Of a stretch of 64,000 nt of DNA, positions 21,302-31,882 are shown piece by piece; the stretch's first letter is position 1; the number at the start of each line of letters is the position of its first letter. A program made the translations under genes and the position numbers. The notes beneath the pieces are model-generated. The model was not told where the DNA came from and did no database searches. It saw only the letters and a program-made list of their open reading frames with translations. Location: contig NZ_CP119862.1 in NCBI RefSeq assembly GCF_029338175.1, forward strand, positions 3,224,001 through 3,288,000. The letters are read 5' to 3'. This DNA is from Citrobacter enshiensis. GTDB lineage: Bacteria > Pseudomonadota > Gammaproteobacteria > Enterobacterales > Enterobacteriaceae.

Positions 21302-22427
21302 CACCGTACTCTCCTGGCGCCGGGTGCGCGCCCTGTGCGTTAAAGAAACGCGCCAGATCGTTCGCGATCCCAGCAGCTGGCTGATTGCGGTGCTGATCCC
21401 CCTGCTGCTGCTGTTTATTTTTGGCTACGGCATCAACCTCGACTCCAGCAAACTGCGGGTGGGGATCCTGCTTGAGCAGCAGAGTGAAGAGGCGCTCGAC
21501 TTTACGCACACCATGACGGGCTCACCCTATATCGACGCCACCATCAGCGATAACCGTCATGAGCTTATCGAAAAGATGCAGGCCGGGCGCATTCGCGGTC
21601 TGGTGGTGATCCCGGTCGATTTCGCTCAGCAAATGGCGCGGGCCAATGATACCGCCCCGATTCAGGTGATCACCGACGGCAGCGAGCCGAACACGGCAAA
21701 CTTTGTGCAAGGCTATGTCGAGGGTATCTGGCAGATCTGGCAAATGCAGCGGGCGGAAGATCGCGGGGAAGAGTTTAAACCGTTGATTGACGTACAGACC
21801 CGCTATTGGTTTAACCCGGCCGCCATCAGCCAGCATTTTATTATCCCCGGGGCGGTCACCATCATTATGACGGTGATCGGCGCCATCCTCACCTCACTGG
21901 TGATCGCGCGCGAATGGGAACGCGGCACCATGGAAGCGCTACTTTCCACCGAAGTCACCCGCGTGGAATTGCTGCTGTGCAAGCTGATCCCTTATTACTT
22001 CCTCGGGATGCTGGCAATGCTGCTCTGTATGCTGGTGTCAGTGTTTATTCTCGGCGTGCCCTATCGCGGTTCGCTATTGATCCTGTTTTTTATCACTAGC
22101 CTGTTTTTACTCAGCACATTGGGGATGGGACTGCTCATTTCTACCATCACCCGTAACCAGTTTAACGCCGCGCAGGTGGCGTTGAATGCCGCCTTTTTGC
22201 CCTCGATTATGCTGTCGGGGTTTATCTTCCAGATCGACAGCATGCCCGCGGTGATCCGCGCGGTGACGTACATTATCCCGGCGCGCTATTTCGTCAGTAC
22301 CCTGCAAAGTCTGTTTCTGGCCGGTAATATCCCGGTGGTGCTGATGATCAACGTCCTGTTTTTAATCGCCTCGGCAGTCATGTTTATTGGTCTGACGTGG
22401 CTCAAAACCAAACGTCGGCTGGATTAG
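21294..22427 (+). CDS. ybhS: ABC-2 type efflux permease YbhS
   Basis: Inner-membrane permease of YbhFSR, ABC-2 type. The 377 residues have one N-terminal transmembrane helix ([20 protein letters not shown]), a large extracytoplasmic domain of about 150 residues, and five C-terminal helices. The ABC-2 segment [20 protein letters not shown] lies before the last helices. It starts with ATG at 21294, overlapping the ybhF stop by 8 bp. It should pair with the paralogous YbhR to form a heterodimeric channel. Confidence 0.94.
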   Translation: MSNTVLSWRRVRALCVKETRQIVRDPSSWLIAVLIPLLLLFIFGYGINLDSSKLRVGILLEQQSEEALDFTHTMTGSPYIDATISDNRHELIEKMQAGRIRGLVVIPVDFAQQMARANDTAPIQVITDGSEPNTANFVQGYVEGIWQIWQMQRAEDRGEEFKPLIDVQTRYWFNPAAISQHFIIPGAVTIIMTVIGAILTSLVIAREWERGTMEALLSTEVTRVELLLCKLIPYYFLGMLAMLLCMLVSVFILGVPYRGSLLILFFITSLFLLSTLGMGLLISTITRNQFNAAQVALNAAFLPSIMLSGFIFQIDSMPAVIRAVTYIIPARYFVSTLQSLFLAGNIPVVLMINVLFLIASAVMFIGLTWLKTKRRLD

Positions 22428-22437
22428 GGAGAAGAGC

Positions 22438-23544
22438 ATGTTTCATCGCTTATGGACGTTAATCCGCAAAGAGCTGCAATCGCTGCTGCGCGAGCCGCAG
22501 ACCCGCGCGATCCTGATTGTGCCCGTGCTGATTCAGGTTATTCTGTTTCCCTTTGCCGCCACGCTGGAAGTCACCAACGCCACCATCGCTATTTATAACG
22601 AAGACAACGGCAAGCATTCGGTCGAGCTGACCCAACGTTTTGCCCGCGCCAAAGCTTTTACGCATATTCTGCTGCTCAATAGCCCGCAAGAGATCCAACC
22701 GACCATCGATACCCAGAAAGCGCTGTTGCTGGTACGCTTCCCGGCGGATTTCTCGCGTAATCTGGATACCTTCCAGCAGGCGCCGATGCAGTTGATCCTT
22801 GACGGGCGAAACTCCAACAGCGCGCAAATCGCTGCCAACTATTTGCAGCAAATCGTCAAAGATTATCAGCAGGAGCTGATGGACGGTAAACCTAAACCCA
22901 ACAACAGCGAGCTGGTTGTGAGAAATTGGTACAACCCGAATCTGGACTATAAGTGGTTCGTGGTGCCGTCACTGATCGCTATGATCACCACCATTGGCGT
23001 GATGATCGTAACCTCGCTTTCCGTTGCCCGCGAACGCGAGCAAGGGACGCTGGATCAACTGTTAGTGTCCCCTCTGACCACCTGGCAAATTTTTATCGGC
23101 AAAGCCGTCCCTGCGCTGATTGTTGCCACCGGTCAGGCCACTATCGTGCTGGGCATCGGCATCTGGGCGTACCAAATTCCCTTTGCTGGTTCGCTGGCCC
23201 TGTTCTACTTCACGATGGTGATTTACGGTTTGTCGCTGGTCGGTTTCGGGCTGTTGATCTCGTCGCTGTGCGCCACCCAGCAGCAGGCGTTTATCGGCGT
23301 GTTTGTCTTTATGATGCCAGCGATTTTGCTTTCGGGGTACGTTTCCCCGGTCGAGAATATGCCGGTCTGGTTGCAGAATTTAACGTGGATAAACCCTATC
23401 CGCCACTTTACGGATATCACCAAGCAGATTTACCTGAAGGATGCGAGTTTGAAGATTGTCTGGGGAAGTTTGTGGCCGCTACTGGTAATAGCAGCCACAA
23501 CGGGATCAGCGGCGTATGCGATGTTTAGACGCAAAGTGATGTAA
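22438..23544 (+). CDS. ybhR: ABC-2 type efflux permease YbhR
   Basis: Second permease of YbhFSR and paralogue of YbhS with the same plan: an N-terminal helix ([20 protein letters not shown]), a periplasmic domain, then five helices preceded by the segment [19 protein letters not shown]. 368 residues as in E. coli. The ATG at 22438 follows GGGAGAAGAGC. Its last 39 bp overlap, in antisense, the end of ybhQ on the other strand. Confidence 0.94.
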   Translation: MFHRLWTLIRKELQSLLREPQTRAILIVPVLIQVILFPFAATLEVTNATIAIYNEDNGKHSVELTQRFARAKAFTHILLLNSPQEIQPTIDTQKALLLVRFPADFSRNLDTFQQAPMQLILDGRNSNSAQIAANYLQQIVKDYQQELMDGKPKPNNSELVVRNWYNPNLDYKWFVVPSLIAMITTIGVMIVTSLSVAREREQGTLDQLLVSPLTTWQIFIGKAVPALIVATGQATIVLGIGIWAYQIPFAGSLALFYFTMVIYGLSLVGFGLLISSLCATQQQAFIGVFVFMMPAILLSGYVSPVENMPVWLQNLTWINPIRHFTDITKQIYLKDASLKIVWGSLWPLLVIAATTGSAAYAMFRRKVM

Positions 23545-23916
23545 CTTTTTCTCTTTCGCCAGTAACGAAACCACGGCGGGTCCGGCAAGGATTGCCAGCC
23601 CCGCAAAAGCCAACAGTACGTTGTTTTGCAAAACACGAGACAGCAACCACAGCACAATCATTGCCGCGCCGAAATACCAGGTTGTGGTGAGCTCTTCCAG
23701 TACATCCGCAACGTCACGCCAGCGCTGTTCATGGTGGCGTTGTAACGCCAGCATCAGCAAAACCGTCACGCCGTAAACCACGCAAAGCCCGAGCCCCACG
23801 TGTACCAGTGTACCGCTCATCCAGCCCATCACCAGCAACGCCACTACCAGTAAATGCAACACAATCTGCCAGCAACTTAGACCCGTTGTGACACGAACAC
23901 GTTGTTGCCACCTCAT
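23506..23916 (-). CDS. ybhQ: Inner membrane protein YbhQ
   Basis: Small inner-membrane protein of unknown function, 136 residues with about four transmembrane helices (for example [18 protein letters not shown] and [20 protein letters not shown]) and a basic C-terminus KHRIRR. I place the start at the ATG at 23916, because the AGGAG site is 7 bp upstream and the product matches the E. coli N-terminus; the ATG at 23922 sits too close to that site. Its 3' end overlaps ybhR by 39 bp, convergently. Confidence 0.88.
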   Translation of the reverse strand: MRWQQRVRVTTGLSCWQIVLHLLVVALLVMGWMSGTLVHVGLGLCVVYGVTVLLMLALQRHHEQRWRDVADVLEELTTTWYFGAAMIVLWLLSRVLQNNVLLAFAGLAILAGPAVVSLLAKEKKLHHFASKHRIRR

Positions 23917-24049
23917 GGCCATTCTCCTGAAGGATTTTTGTCTAATAACTCAGAGTACCGGACTTTACGGAAAATTCCGTAAGACCGCATCTTTTTGTGA
24001 CGACGACTACACTATTTTTATTCAGGAAAGTGACGTGAACAGGAGAATT

Positions 24050-24811
24050 ATGCCCGGACAAACGCAGCAATTTTCATTCAACGTGCTCACCATCAACACT
24101 CACAAAGGGTTCACGGCGTTTAACCAGCGTTTTATTTTGCCACAGCTGAGGGATGCGGTGCGGACCGTCAGTGCGGATATTGTCTGTCTGCAGGAAGTGA
24201 TGGGTGCCCATAACGTTCACTCCGTGCACATTGCAAACTGGCCGGATGCCCCCCATTACGAGTTTCTCGCCGACACCCTGTGGCGTGATTTCGCTTACGG
24301 GCGTAATGCTGTCTACCCGGAGGGGCACCACGGCAACGCCGTGCTCTCTCGCTATCCCATTGAACATTATGAAAATCGTGACATCTCCGTTGGCAACAGC
24401 GAAAAACGCGGCGTGCTTTATTGCCGCATTATGCCGCCGCAGTTGAGCCGACCGATCCACGTCATGTGCGTACATCTGGGCTTGCGTGAAACCCATCGCC
24501 AGAAGCAGCTCAACATGCTGGCCGACTGGGTAAACAGCCTCCCCGTTGGCGAACCGGTGATTGTCGCCGGGGATTTTAATGACTGGCGACAACACGCTAA
24601 CCGTCCGTTGAAAACCCGTGCGGGCCTGGAGGAGATCTTCACCCGCGCCCACGGTCGCCCGGCGCGAACGTTCCCGGTGCGCCTGCCGTTACTGCGCCTT
24701 GATCGCATTTATGTCAAAAACGCCAACGCCAGCGCTCCCATGGCGCTACCGCTACATCACTGGCGACATTTATCTGACCATGCGCCTCTGAGTGCGGAGA
24801 TTCATCTATGA
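24050..24811 (+). CDS. ybhP: Endonuclease/exonuclease/phosphatase-family protein YbhP
   Basis: Cytoplasmic member of the EEP fold (DNase I/phosphodiesterase-like), 253 residues. Catalytic signatures are visible: TINTHKG near the N-terminus, CLQEVMG (metal-binding Glu), [21 protein letters not shown], the VAGDFNDW motif, and [10 protein letters not shown] with the catalytic His. The ATG at 24050 has an AGGAGA site and the E. coli N-terminus. The stop overlaps clsB (ATGA). Association with cardiolipin synthase ClsB suggests a role in phospholipid metabolism; the substrate is not established. Confidence 0.93.
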   Translation: MPGQTQQFSFNVLTINTHKGFTAFNQRFILPQLRDAVRTVSADIVCLQEVMGAHNVHSVHIANWPDAPHYEFLADTLWRDFAYGRNAVYPEGHHGNAVLSRYPIEHYENRDISVGNSEKRGVLYCRIMPPQLSRPIHVMCVHLGLRETHRQKQLNMLADWVNSLPVGEPVIVAGDFNDWRQHANRPLKTRAGLEEIFTRAHGRPARTFPVRLPLLRLDRIYVKNANASAPMALPLHHWRHLSDHAPLSAEIHL

Positions 24812-26049
24812 AATGCGGCTGGCGTGAAGGTAATCAGATTCAGTTACTGGAGAACGGCGATCGGTACTACCCTGCCGTGTTTGACGCCATCGCCCAGGCG
24901 GAGCAGAAAATTATTCTGGAAACCTTTATCTGGTTTGAAGATGAAGTGGGAAGACAACTGCACGCGGCCCTGCTCAATGCCGCCCAACGCGGCGTACACG
25001 CCGAGGTGTTACTGGACGGGTACGGCTCCCCGGATCTCAGCGACCCTTTTGTTGAAGCGCTGACGGCGGCAGGGATTATTTTTCGCTATTACGATCCCCG
25101 CCCCCGCCTGTTGGGTATGCGCACCAATCTTTTTCGCCGGATGCACCGAAAAATTGTGGTGATCGATGCCCGGATCGCCTTTGTTGGCGGGATTAACTAC
25201 TCCGCCGAACATATGTCCGACTATGGCCCCGAGGCCAAACAAGATTACGCCGTTCGGGTTGAAGGGCCGATTGTGGCGGATATTCTGCAATTTGAGCTGG
25301 AGAACCTGCCGGGACAGAGCGCAGCACGCCGCTGGTGGCGCCGCCATCACCGCGCGGAAGAAAATCGCCACCCTGGCGAAGCGCAGGCGCTGTTTGTCTG
25401 GCGCGATAATGGCGAGCACCGCGACGATATCGAACGCCATTACCTGAAAATGCTCACTCAGGCAAAACGCGAAGTGATGATTGCGAACGCCTATTTCTTC
25501 CCGGGTTATCGCCTGCTGCATGCGATGCGCAACGCGGCCCGACGCGGCGTGCGCGTAAAGCTTATCGTGCAGGGTGAACCCGACATGCCGATTGTCAAAG
25601 TCGGCGCACGGCTGCTCTACAACTATCTGGTCAAAGGTGGCGTACAGATTTTTGAATATCACCGTCACCCTCTGCATGGCAAAGTGGCATTGATGGATGA
25701 CCACTGGGCAACCGTAGGTTCCAGTAACCTTGATCCGCTCAGTCTGTCGCTCAATCTGGAAGCGAACATCATCATTCATGATCGGACCTTTAACCAGACG
25801 TTACGCGACAATCTCAGCACGATCATTGCCGATGATTGCAAACAAGTTGATGAATCGATGTTGCCTAAACGCACCTGGTGGAATCTCACCAAAAGCGTAC
25901 TGGCGTTCCACTTTTTACGTCACTTCCCCGCGCTGGTCGGCTGGCTTCCGGCCCATACTCCGCATTTAACACGGGTTGAACCACCAGCCCAGCCAGCGAT
26001 GGAAACTCAGGACCGGGTCGAAGCGCAAGATACGGGGGGCAAACCCTGA
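24808..26049 (+). CDS. clsB: Cardiolipin synthase B
   Basis: Phospholipase D-superfamily cardiolipin synthase (YbhO). The E. coli enzyme can also make phosphatidylglycerol by transphosphatidylation. The 413 residues carry two HKD motifs: H113-x-K115-x4-D120 (HRKIVVID) and H290-x-K292-x4-D297 (HGKVALMD), each followed by a GG or GSSN segment. Membrane-associated. ATGA overlap with ybhP upstream and TGATG overlap with ybhN downstream show a tightly coupled three-gene operon. Confidence 0.96.
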   Translation: MKCGWREGNQIQLLENGDRYYPAVFDAIAQAEQKIILETFIWFEDEVGRQLHAALLNAAQRGVHAEVLLDGYGSPDLSDPFVEALTAAGIIFRYYDPRPRLLGMRTNLFRRMHRKIVVIDARIAFVGGINYSAEHMSDYGPEAKQDYAVRVEGPIVADILQFELENLPGQSAARRWWRRHHRAEENRHPGEAQALFVWRDNGEHRDDIERHYLKMLTQAKREVMIANAYFFPGYRLLHAMRNAARRGVRVKLIVQGEPDMPIVKVGARLLYNYLVKGGVQIFEYHRHPLHGKVALMDDHWATVGSSNLDPLSLSLNLEANIIIHDRTFNQTLRDNLSTIIADDCKQVDESMLPKRTWWNLTKSVLAFHFLRHFPALVGWLPAHTPHLTRVEPPAQPAMETQDRVEAQDTGGKP

Positions 26050-27011
26050 TGGCTAAATTGCGTGCGCGCTGGCGGCGGGCTAAAAAAATCCTCACCTGGC
26101 TGTTTTTTATTGCCGTCATCGTACTGCTGGTGGTCTACGCCAGCAAAGTCAACTGGAGCGAGGTCTGGACGGTTGTCCGCGATTACAACCGGATTGCCAT
26201 GGCAGGCGCTGTCGGGCTGGTGATCGTCAGCTACTTACTCTACGGCTGTTATGATTTGCTCGCGCGCCTCTACTGTGGGCACCGGCTGGCAAAGCGGCAG
26301 GTGATGCTGGTCTCTTTCATCTGTTACGCCTTCAATCTGACCCTCAGTACCTGGGTTGGCGGTATCGGGATGCGTTACCGACTGTATTCCCGTCTCGGCT
26401 TACCGGGCAGCACGATCACGCGGATTTTTTCACTCAGCATTGCCACCAACTGGCTGGGTTACATCGTGCTGGGGGGACTGATCTTTACCTTCGGCGTGGT
26501 GCAACTGCCTGACCACTGGTATGTCGATGAAAATACGCTGCGTATTCTGGGCGTGGCGTTGCTTGCGATCATTACGCTGTATCTGTGGTGCTGCGCCTTT
26601 GCGAAGCATCGACATCTAACCATCAAAAGACAAAAGCTGGTGTTGCCCTCCTGGAAGTTCGCCCTCGCACAGATGGCCATTTCCAGCATTAACTGGATGG
26701 TGATGGGGGCGATCATCTGGCTGTTAATGGGTCAGACCGTGAACTATTTCTTTGTGCTTGGCGTGTTACTGGTGAGCAGTATTGCAGGCGTCATTGTGCA
26801 TATTCCGGCAGGGATAGGGGTACTGGAAGCCGTTTTTATCGCCCTTCTCGCGGGAGAACATACCTCTCAGGGCACGATTATCGCCGCCCTGCTCGCCTGG
26901 CGGGTGCTCTATTATTTTATTCCGCTGCTGCTGGCGCTGATCTGTTATCTGGTGCTGGAGAGTCGGGCGAAGAAATTGCGGGCAAAAAACGAAAAGGCGA
27001 TGGCGAAGTGA
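26049..27011 (+). CDS. ybhN: UPF0104 inner membrane protein YbhN
   Basis: Polytopic inner-membrane protein of the lysylphosphatidylglycerol synthase transmembrane-region (flippase-like) family, 320 residues (E. coli 318) with about eight helices. Conserved features include the FNLTLSTWVGGIGMRYRLYS segment (about 96-115) and the late HIPAGIGVLEAVF motif. It has no catalytic aminoacyl-transferase domain. Translationally coupled to clsB, so a role in moving or partitioning anionic phospholipids is plausible; this is inference. Confidence 0.92.
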   Translation: MAKLRARWRRAKKILTWLFFIAVIVLLVVYASKVNWSEVWTVVRDYNRIAMAGAVGLVIVSYLLYGCYDLLARLYCGHRLAKRQVMLVSFICYAFNLTLSTWVGGIGMRYRLYSRLGLPGSTITRIFSLSIATNWLGYIVLGGLIFTFGVVQLPDHWYVDENTLRILGVALLAIITLYLWCCAFAKHRHLTIKRQKLVLPSWKFALAQMAISSINWMVMGAIIWLLMGQTVNYFFVLGVLLVSSIAGVIVHIPAGIGVLEAVFIALLAGEHTSQGTIIAALLAWRVLYYFIPLLLALICYLVLESRAKKLRAKNEKAMAK

Positions 27012-27017
27012 TTTTTT

Positions 27018-27048
27018 CCGGATGGCGTTCAGTACGAACGCCATCCGG
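27018..27048. repeat. REP palindrome between ybhN and ybhL
   Basis: A perfect 13-bp stem, CCGGATGGCGTTC/GAACGCCATCCGG, with loop AGTAC fills the 48-bp gap between convergent ybhN and ybhL. It may protect both transcripts. K-12 has ybhM at this junction, and it is absent here. Confidence 0.85.
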
Positions 27049-27059
27049 CATAACAGCAA

Positions 27060-27764
27060 TTAACGGCGATTACCGAAAATACGCAGCAGCATCAGGAACA
27101 GGTTGATGAAGTCCAGATACAACGTTAATGCGCCCAGTATGGAGTACTTGCGCAGGTTAGCGCTGTCACGGACGTCGATCTGCTCGCCAATGTTTTTCAG
27201 CTTTTGCGTGTCGTAGGCGGTCAGTCCGACAAACACAATCACCCCGATATAGGTCACCGCCCACATCAGCGCTTCGCTTTTCAGCCAGAAGTTGACTAAC
27301 GACGCCAGAACAATACCAATCAGCGCCATAAACAGCATGTTGCCGAAACCGCTGAGATCGCGTTTGGTGGTGTAACCGTACAGGCTCATCGCACCAAACA
27401 TGCCGCCCGAGACCACAAAGGTGCTGGCGATGGAAGAGTAGGTATAGACGATAAAAATGCTCGACAGCGTTAATCCCGTCAGCGCGGAATAAAGCATAAA
27501 CAGCGTGGTCGCCATCCCGGCGCTGAGTTTATGCACCATCGCAGACAGCACAACCACCAACGCAAGCTGAGCGATAATCAAACCAAAGAAGGTGATTTTG
27601 CTGGAAAAGATAAACATCATCAGTTCAGGCGTATTGGCGGCATACCACGCAATAAACGCCGTCAGCAGTAAACCGCAGGTCATCCAGCCGTAGACTTGCG
27701 CCATGTAGGTTTGCAGGCCAGAACGCGCCTGAACGATAGAATCGGATCGTGGAAATCGGTCCAT
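27060..27764 (-). CDS. ybhL: BAX inhibitor-1 family membrane protein YbhL
   Basis: Inner-membrane protein of the BI-1/TMBIM (UPF0005) family, relatives of the calcium-leak channel BsYetJ. The 234 residues have seven predicted helices. The family motifs SALTGLTLSSIF and GLTAYDTQKLKN, with the semi-conserved Asp residues, are visible. The ATG at 27764 with an AGGAGATTATC site gives the E. coli N-terminus MDRFPRSDSI; the longer form from 27809 is rejected. Physiological role in bacteria is uncertain. Confidence 0.93.
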   Translation of the reverse strand: MDRFPRSDSIVQARSGLQTYMAQVYGWMTCGLLLTAFIAWYAANTPELMMFIFSSKITFFGLIIAQLALVVVLSAMVHKLSAGMATTLFMLYSALTGLTLSSIFIVYTYSSIASTFVVSGGMFGAMSLYGYTTKRDLSGFGNMLFMALIGIVLASLVNFWLKSEALMWAVTYIGVIVFVGLTAYDTQKLKNIGEQIDVRDSANLRKYSILGALTLYLDFINLFLMLLRIFGNRR

Positions 27765-27815
27765 GATAATCTCCTGATTGAAAGTGATACCTGTCACTAA
27801 GCGTATCACATTATC

Positions 27816-28268
27816 TCACCAGCGTTTCGCCGCCTGTTGATCGCTATCACGCGCTTCGACCCAGCGGTCGCCCTCCGGCGTCGCCTCACGCTTCCAGAAC
27901 GGCGCACGCGTTTTCAGATAATCCATAATGAACTGTCCGGCTTCAAACGCGCTGCTGCGATGCGCGCTGGTCACGCCGACAAAAACGATTTCATCGCCTG
28001 GCCACAATTCGCCGATGCGATGAATCACCGTCACACGCCCCAGCGGCCAGCGGCTACGCGCTTCATCGACGATATCCGCCAGCGCCTTTTCCGTCATGCC
28101 GGGATAGTGCTCCAGCGTCAGCGCCTTCACGCTGTCGCCAAGATTATGATTGCGGACTTTCCCGGTGAACGTAACGACGGCACCATCTTCATCGCGTTCC
28201 GCCAGCCAGGGATACTCTTCCCCTACGCTAAACGGGGCAGGCCCGACAATAATTCGCGTTTCAGCCAT
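27816..28268 (-). CDS. moaE: Molybdopterin synthase large subunit MoaE
   Basis: Catalytic subunit of molybdopterin synthase; with thiocarboxylated MoaD it inserts two sulfurs into cyclic pyranopterin monophosphate. The 150 residues match E. coli exactly in length. Conserved segments include HRIGELWPGDEIVFVGV, the SAHRSSAF helix, and the active-site KTRAPFWKREATPEG with its lysines. The start codon lies one base after the moaD stop. Last gene of moaABCDE. Confidence 0.97.
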   Translation of the reverse strand: MAETRIIVGPAPFSVGEEYPWLAERDEDGAVVTFTGKVRNHNLGDSVKALTLEHYPGMTEKALADIVDEARSRWPLGRVTVIHRIGELWPGDEIVFVGVTSAHRSSAFEAGQFIMDYLKTRAPFWKREATPEGDRWVEARDSDQQAAKRW

Positions 28269-28269
28269 C

Positions 28270-28515
28270 TCAGCCTCCCGTCACTGGCGGGAAGAACGCC
28301 ACTTCATCACCGTCAACCAACGGTTGATCAAAGCTGACTAATGTCTGGTTAACCGCAGCCAGCAGTTTGCCATCTTCCAGCGCCAGCGCCCAACGATCGC
28401 TTTGTGCCGCCAGATGCTGACGCAGCGCGTCCACCGTGGCGAAATTAGCTGGCAGCTCCAGTGCATCGGTATTGACCAGTTCGCGCACCTGCGCGAAGAA
28501 AAGCACCTTAATCAT
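28270..28515 (-). CDS. moaD: Molybdopterin synthase sulfur carrier MoaD
   Basis: Ubiquitin-fold sulfur carrier, 81 residues, ending in the obligatory Gly-Gly (FFPPVTGG) that is adenylated by MoeB and thiocarboxylated. The ATG at 28515 gives the E. coli N-terminus [13 protein letters not shown] and overlaps the moaC end by 8 bp. A longer reading to 28578 would lie inside moaC and is rejected. Confidence 0.96.
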   Translation of the reverse strand: MIKVLFFAQVRELVNTDALELPANFATVDALRQHLAAQSDRWALALEDGKLLAAVNQTLVSFDQPLVDGDEVAFFPPVTGG

Positions 28516-28993
28516 CGGCATCCACCTTAAAATCTCCCGACTTGCCGCCGCTTTTCGCCAGCAAACGTACCGGGCCAATCACCATGTCTTTTTGCACGGC
28601 TTTGCACATGTCGTAGATGGTCAACGCCGCAACAGATGCCGCGATCAGCGCCTCCATTTCCACGCCGGTCTTCCCGGTCAAACGGCAGACAGATTCGATA
28701 CGCACACGGTTGTGCTCCGGTTCCGCCTGCAGTTGTACTTCCACTTTGCTCAACAGCAGTGGATGACACAGAGGGATCAGCTCCCAGGTGCGTTTGGCGG
28801 CCTGAATCCCGGCAATACGGGCGGTCGCAAAAACGTCGCCTTTATGGTGACTGCCAGCGATGATCATCGCCAGCGTTTCGCTATGCATCGTGACAAAGGC
28901 TTCCGCGCGCGCCTCGCGAACGGTTTCCGTTTTGGCGGAGACATCCACCATGTGCGCTTCGCCAGCGGCGTTAATATGGGTCAGTTGCGACAT
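28508..28993 (-). CDS. moaC: Cyclic pyranopterin monophosphate synthase MoaC
   Basis: Works with MoaA to convert GTP to cyclic pyranopterin monophosphate; MoaC performs the second step on 3',8-cyclo-GTP. The 161 residues contain the conserved [19 protein letters not shown] stretch, the active-site PLCHPL, and the [11 protein letters not shown] segment. The ATG at 28993, directly after the moaB stop, gives [19 protein letters not shown] as in E. coli. Confidence 0.96.
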   Translation of the reverse strand: MSQLTHINAAGEAHMVDVSAKTETVREARAEAFVTMHSETLAMIIAGSHHKGDVFATARIAGIQAAKRTWELIPLCHPLLLSKVEVQLQAEPEHNRVRIESVCRLTGKTGVEMEALIAASVAALTIYDMCKAVQKDMVIGPVRLLAKSGGKSGDFKVDADD

Positions 28994-28995
28994 AC

Positions 28996-29508
28996 TTATT
29001 TCTTCAAATGGGGGTGGAAATTGCACGGACGCGTGCGGGCATCCAGCTGCGGCGCAATAATATTGTCCCACGCGGTGCGACACGCTTTGGTGGAACCCGG
29101 CATGGCGAAAATTAGCGTTTTGTTGGCCACACCGGCCACCGCGCGAGACTGCAACGTCGCGGTGCCAATCTCTTCAAAAGAGAGCATGCGGAACACTTCG
29201 CCAAACCCTTCAACTTCCCGGTCAAACAGCGGCAGTAGCGCTTCCGGCGCCTGATCGCCTTCAGTCAGCCCGGTCCCACCGGTTATCAGCACCACCTGCA
29301 CGTCGTCGCTGGCAATCCAGGCGGAAACCTGGGCGCGAATGGCGTAACGGTTTTCTTTTACGATCGCTTTATCGACCACTTTATGGCCAGCTTCCAGCGC
29401 GGAATCACGCAGAAAATGGCCTGACGTGTCATCTTCTTCGCCGCGACGGCTGGAAATCGTAAGAATAGCGATACGGGTTGGGATAAATTCAGTACTTACC
29501 TGACTCAT
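28996..29508 (-). CDS. moaB: Molybdopterin adenylyltransferase-like protein MoaB
   Basis: MogA/MoeA-fold protein of 170 residues, present in most moa operons. It shows the molybdopterin-binding [15 protein letters not shown] segment. In E. coli it is not required for cofactor synthesis, MogA being the main adenylyltransferase. Located between moaA and moaC, with 20 bp after moaA. Confidence 0.95.
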   Translation of the reverse strand: MSQVSTEFIPTRIAILTISSRRGEEDDTSGHFLRDSALEAGHKVVDKAIVKENRYAIRAQVSAWIASDDVQVVLITGGTGLTEGDQAPEALLPLFDREVEGFGEVFRMLSFEEIGTATLQSRAVAGVANKTLIFAMPGSTKACRTAWDNIIAPQLDARTRPCNFHPHLKK

Positions 29509-29528
29509 CTGAAATCTCCTTTTAGCGT

Positions 29529-30518
29529 TTATCCACCAATGTACGATAAATTTTGCGTAATTCCGGTCTGGTTCTGATGCAGGAAATGGGTCTGTTTTTT
29601 CTCCAGCAGCGCGGCAGAAATGCGGTCTTCCAGCGCATGCTGTTGAGCGTCATCTTCCAGCAGATCGCGCAGACTGACGCCACCTTCGCCAAACAGGCAC
29701 AGGTGGAGTTTACCCACTGACGACACGCGCAGACGGTTGCAGGTTGCGCAGAAATCTTTCTCATACGGCATGATAAGACCAATTTCACCGGCATAGTCAG
29801 GGTGACAGAACACCTGTGCCGGGCCGTCGCTGCGCTTGCGTAGCTGATGGAGCCAGCCGCGACGCAACAGTTCGTCACGCAGCACCTGACCAGAAATATG
29901 GTGTTTACGGAAGAGTTCGCTCCCTTCCCCCGTTTCCATCAGTTCGATGAAACGCAGTTGGATGGGGCGCGTCTGAATCCAGGCAAGGAAGGTGTCCAGC
30001 TGATGGTGATTCACATCACGCATCAGCACGGTATTAACTTTGACCTTTTCAAATCCGGCGTCAAAGGCGGCGTCGATTCCCGCCATCACCTGCTGAAATT
30101 TATCCTGCCCGGTAATGGCATGAAACTGACAGGCGTCGAGGCTGTCGACGCTAACGTTGATGCCGGTCAGCCCGGCGTCGCGCCAGTTCGCCGCATCACG
30201 CGCCAGGCGGTAGCCATTGGTGGTGACAGCAATCTGGCGGATCGCGGCATTTTCACGCACGGCGGCGATGATGTCGGTAAAGTCACGACGTAAGGACGGT
30301 TCGCCGCCCGTAAGACGCACTTTCTCGGTGCCCAGGTTCGCAAATGCACGCGTAACCCGGCGAATTTCATCGACGGTCAGGAAGCCATTATTGGTGACCC
30401 CGCCAGGCTTGTAGCCATCCGGCAGGCAGTAGGTGCAACGAAAGTTACACACATCGGTAATCGACAAACGTAAGTAGTAAAACTTACGCGCGAAAGCATC
30501 GGTAAGTTGTGAGCCCAT
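29529..30518 (-). CDS. moaA: GTP 3',8-cyclase MoaA
   Basis: Radical-SAM enzyme that starts molybdenum cofactor synthesis by cyclising GTP. The N-terminal 4Fe-4S cluster cysteines are C24, C28 and C31 (CNFRCTYC). A C-terminal cluster motif [10 protein letters not shown] with a later Cys binds the substrate-side cluster, and the chain ends in Gly-Gly (YIGG), needed for activity. The 329-residue form from ATG 30518 matches E. coli; the reading from 30578 runs into the riboswitch. Controlled by the Moco riboswitch and probably ModE. Confidence 0.97.
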   Translation of the reverse strand: MGSQLTDAFARKFYYLRLSITDVCNFRCTYCLPDGYKPGGVTNNGFLTVDEIRRVTRAFANLGTEKVRLTGGEPSLRRDFTDIIAAVRENAAIRQIAVTTNGYRLARDAANWRDAGLTGINVSVDSLDACQFHAITGQDKFQQVMAGIDAAFDAGFEKVKVNTVLMRDVNHHQLDTFLAWIQTRPIQLRFIELMETGEGSELFRKHHISGQVLRDELLRRGWLHQLRKRSDGPAQVFCHPDYAGEIGLIMPYEKDFCATCNRLRVSSVGKLHLCLFGEGGVSLRDLLEDDAQQHALEDRISAALLEKKQTHFLHQNQTGITQNLSYIGG

Positions 30519-30530
30519 GTACACCTTTCC

Positions 30531-30637
30531 AAATACGGGAGGCGGAGTCATTTCTTCCTGCGCCCTGGTGACAAGCACGTTTACGCGTTGTCACGGCCAA
30601 AGCACCGTATCAGTTGACCCAGGTGCAGAGGCTAGAG
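30531..30637 (-). ncRNA. Moco riboswitch in the moaA leader
   Basis: On the minus strand, the moaA 5' leader matches the molybdenum cofactor RNA motif of E. coli nearly base for base from memory. It starts with CTCTAGCCTCTGCACC, includes ACTGATACGGTGC, a long GTGACAA/TTGTCAC hairpin, the GGGCGCAGGAAG...GACTCCGCC stem, and ends at CCCGTATTTGG just before the AAAGG ribosome site. By analogy, high Moco or Wco would shut down moa translation. Confidence 0.88.
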
Positions 30638-30696
30638 TGTTTATTGTGGTTATGCCGATACTAGCGTGTAAACGTTTTTTACGCCATCTACACTTA

Positions 30697-30720
30697 CGCT
30701 GTATAATCATATATATAGCG
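30697..30720. promoter_or_regulatory. ModE operator upstream of moaA
   Basis: On the minus strand the 24-bp site reads CGCTATATA-N6-TATACAGCG, a near-perfect inverted repeat with TATA-centred half-sites and 6-bp spacing like the modA operator of this window. In E. coli, ModE-molybdate activates the moa operon from such a site. Confidence 0.82.
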
Positions 30721-30857
30721 TCACGATCGTGCACTTTCGCTACAGAATAAGCAAAAACCACAGTTTTGCATTGATATACATCATTTTGCTGTACCTTACC
30801 CCTCGCCATAAAGAGGTAGGAGGCAAGATTTTATTTCTACTCAGCCCACCAGGCTAA

Positions 30858-31826
<969 letters not shown>

Positions 31827-31830
31827 ATCG

Positions 31831-31871
31831 GTAGGCCTGATGGCGACGCTAACGCGTCTTATCAGGCCTAC
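31831..31871. repeat. REP palindrome between ybhK and uvrB
   Basis: GTAGGCCTGAT and ATCAGGCCTAC form a perfect 11-bp stem around a GGCGACGCTAACGCGTCTT centre, typical of REP sequences. It lies between the convergent ybhK and uvrB stop codons. Confidence 0.88.
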
Positions 31872-31882
31872 AGCGAAGTACC

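Noticed and set aside
25009-25779. 256-codon open frame opposite clsB
   Set aside because: clsB has both HKD motifs intact and the antisense frame shows no recognisable domain.
28436-29254. 272-codon open frame opposite moaD, moaC and moaB
   Set aside because: Antisense to three conserved moa genes; its composition is that of a reverse-strand shadow.
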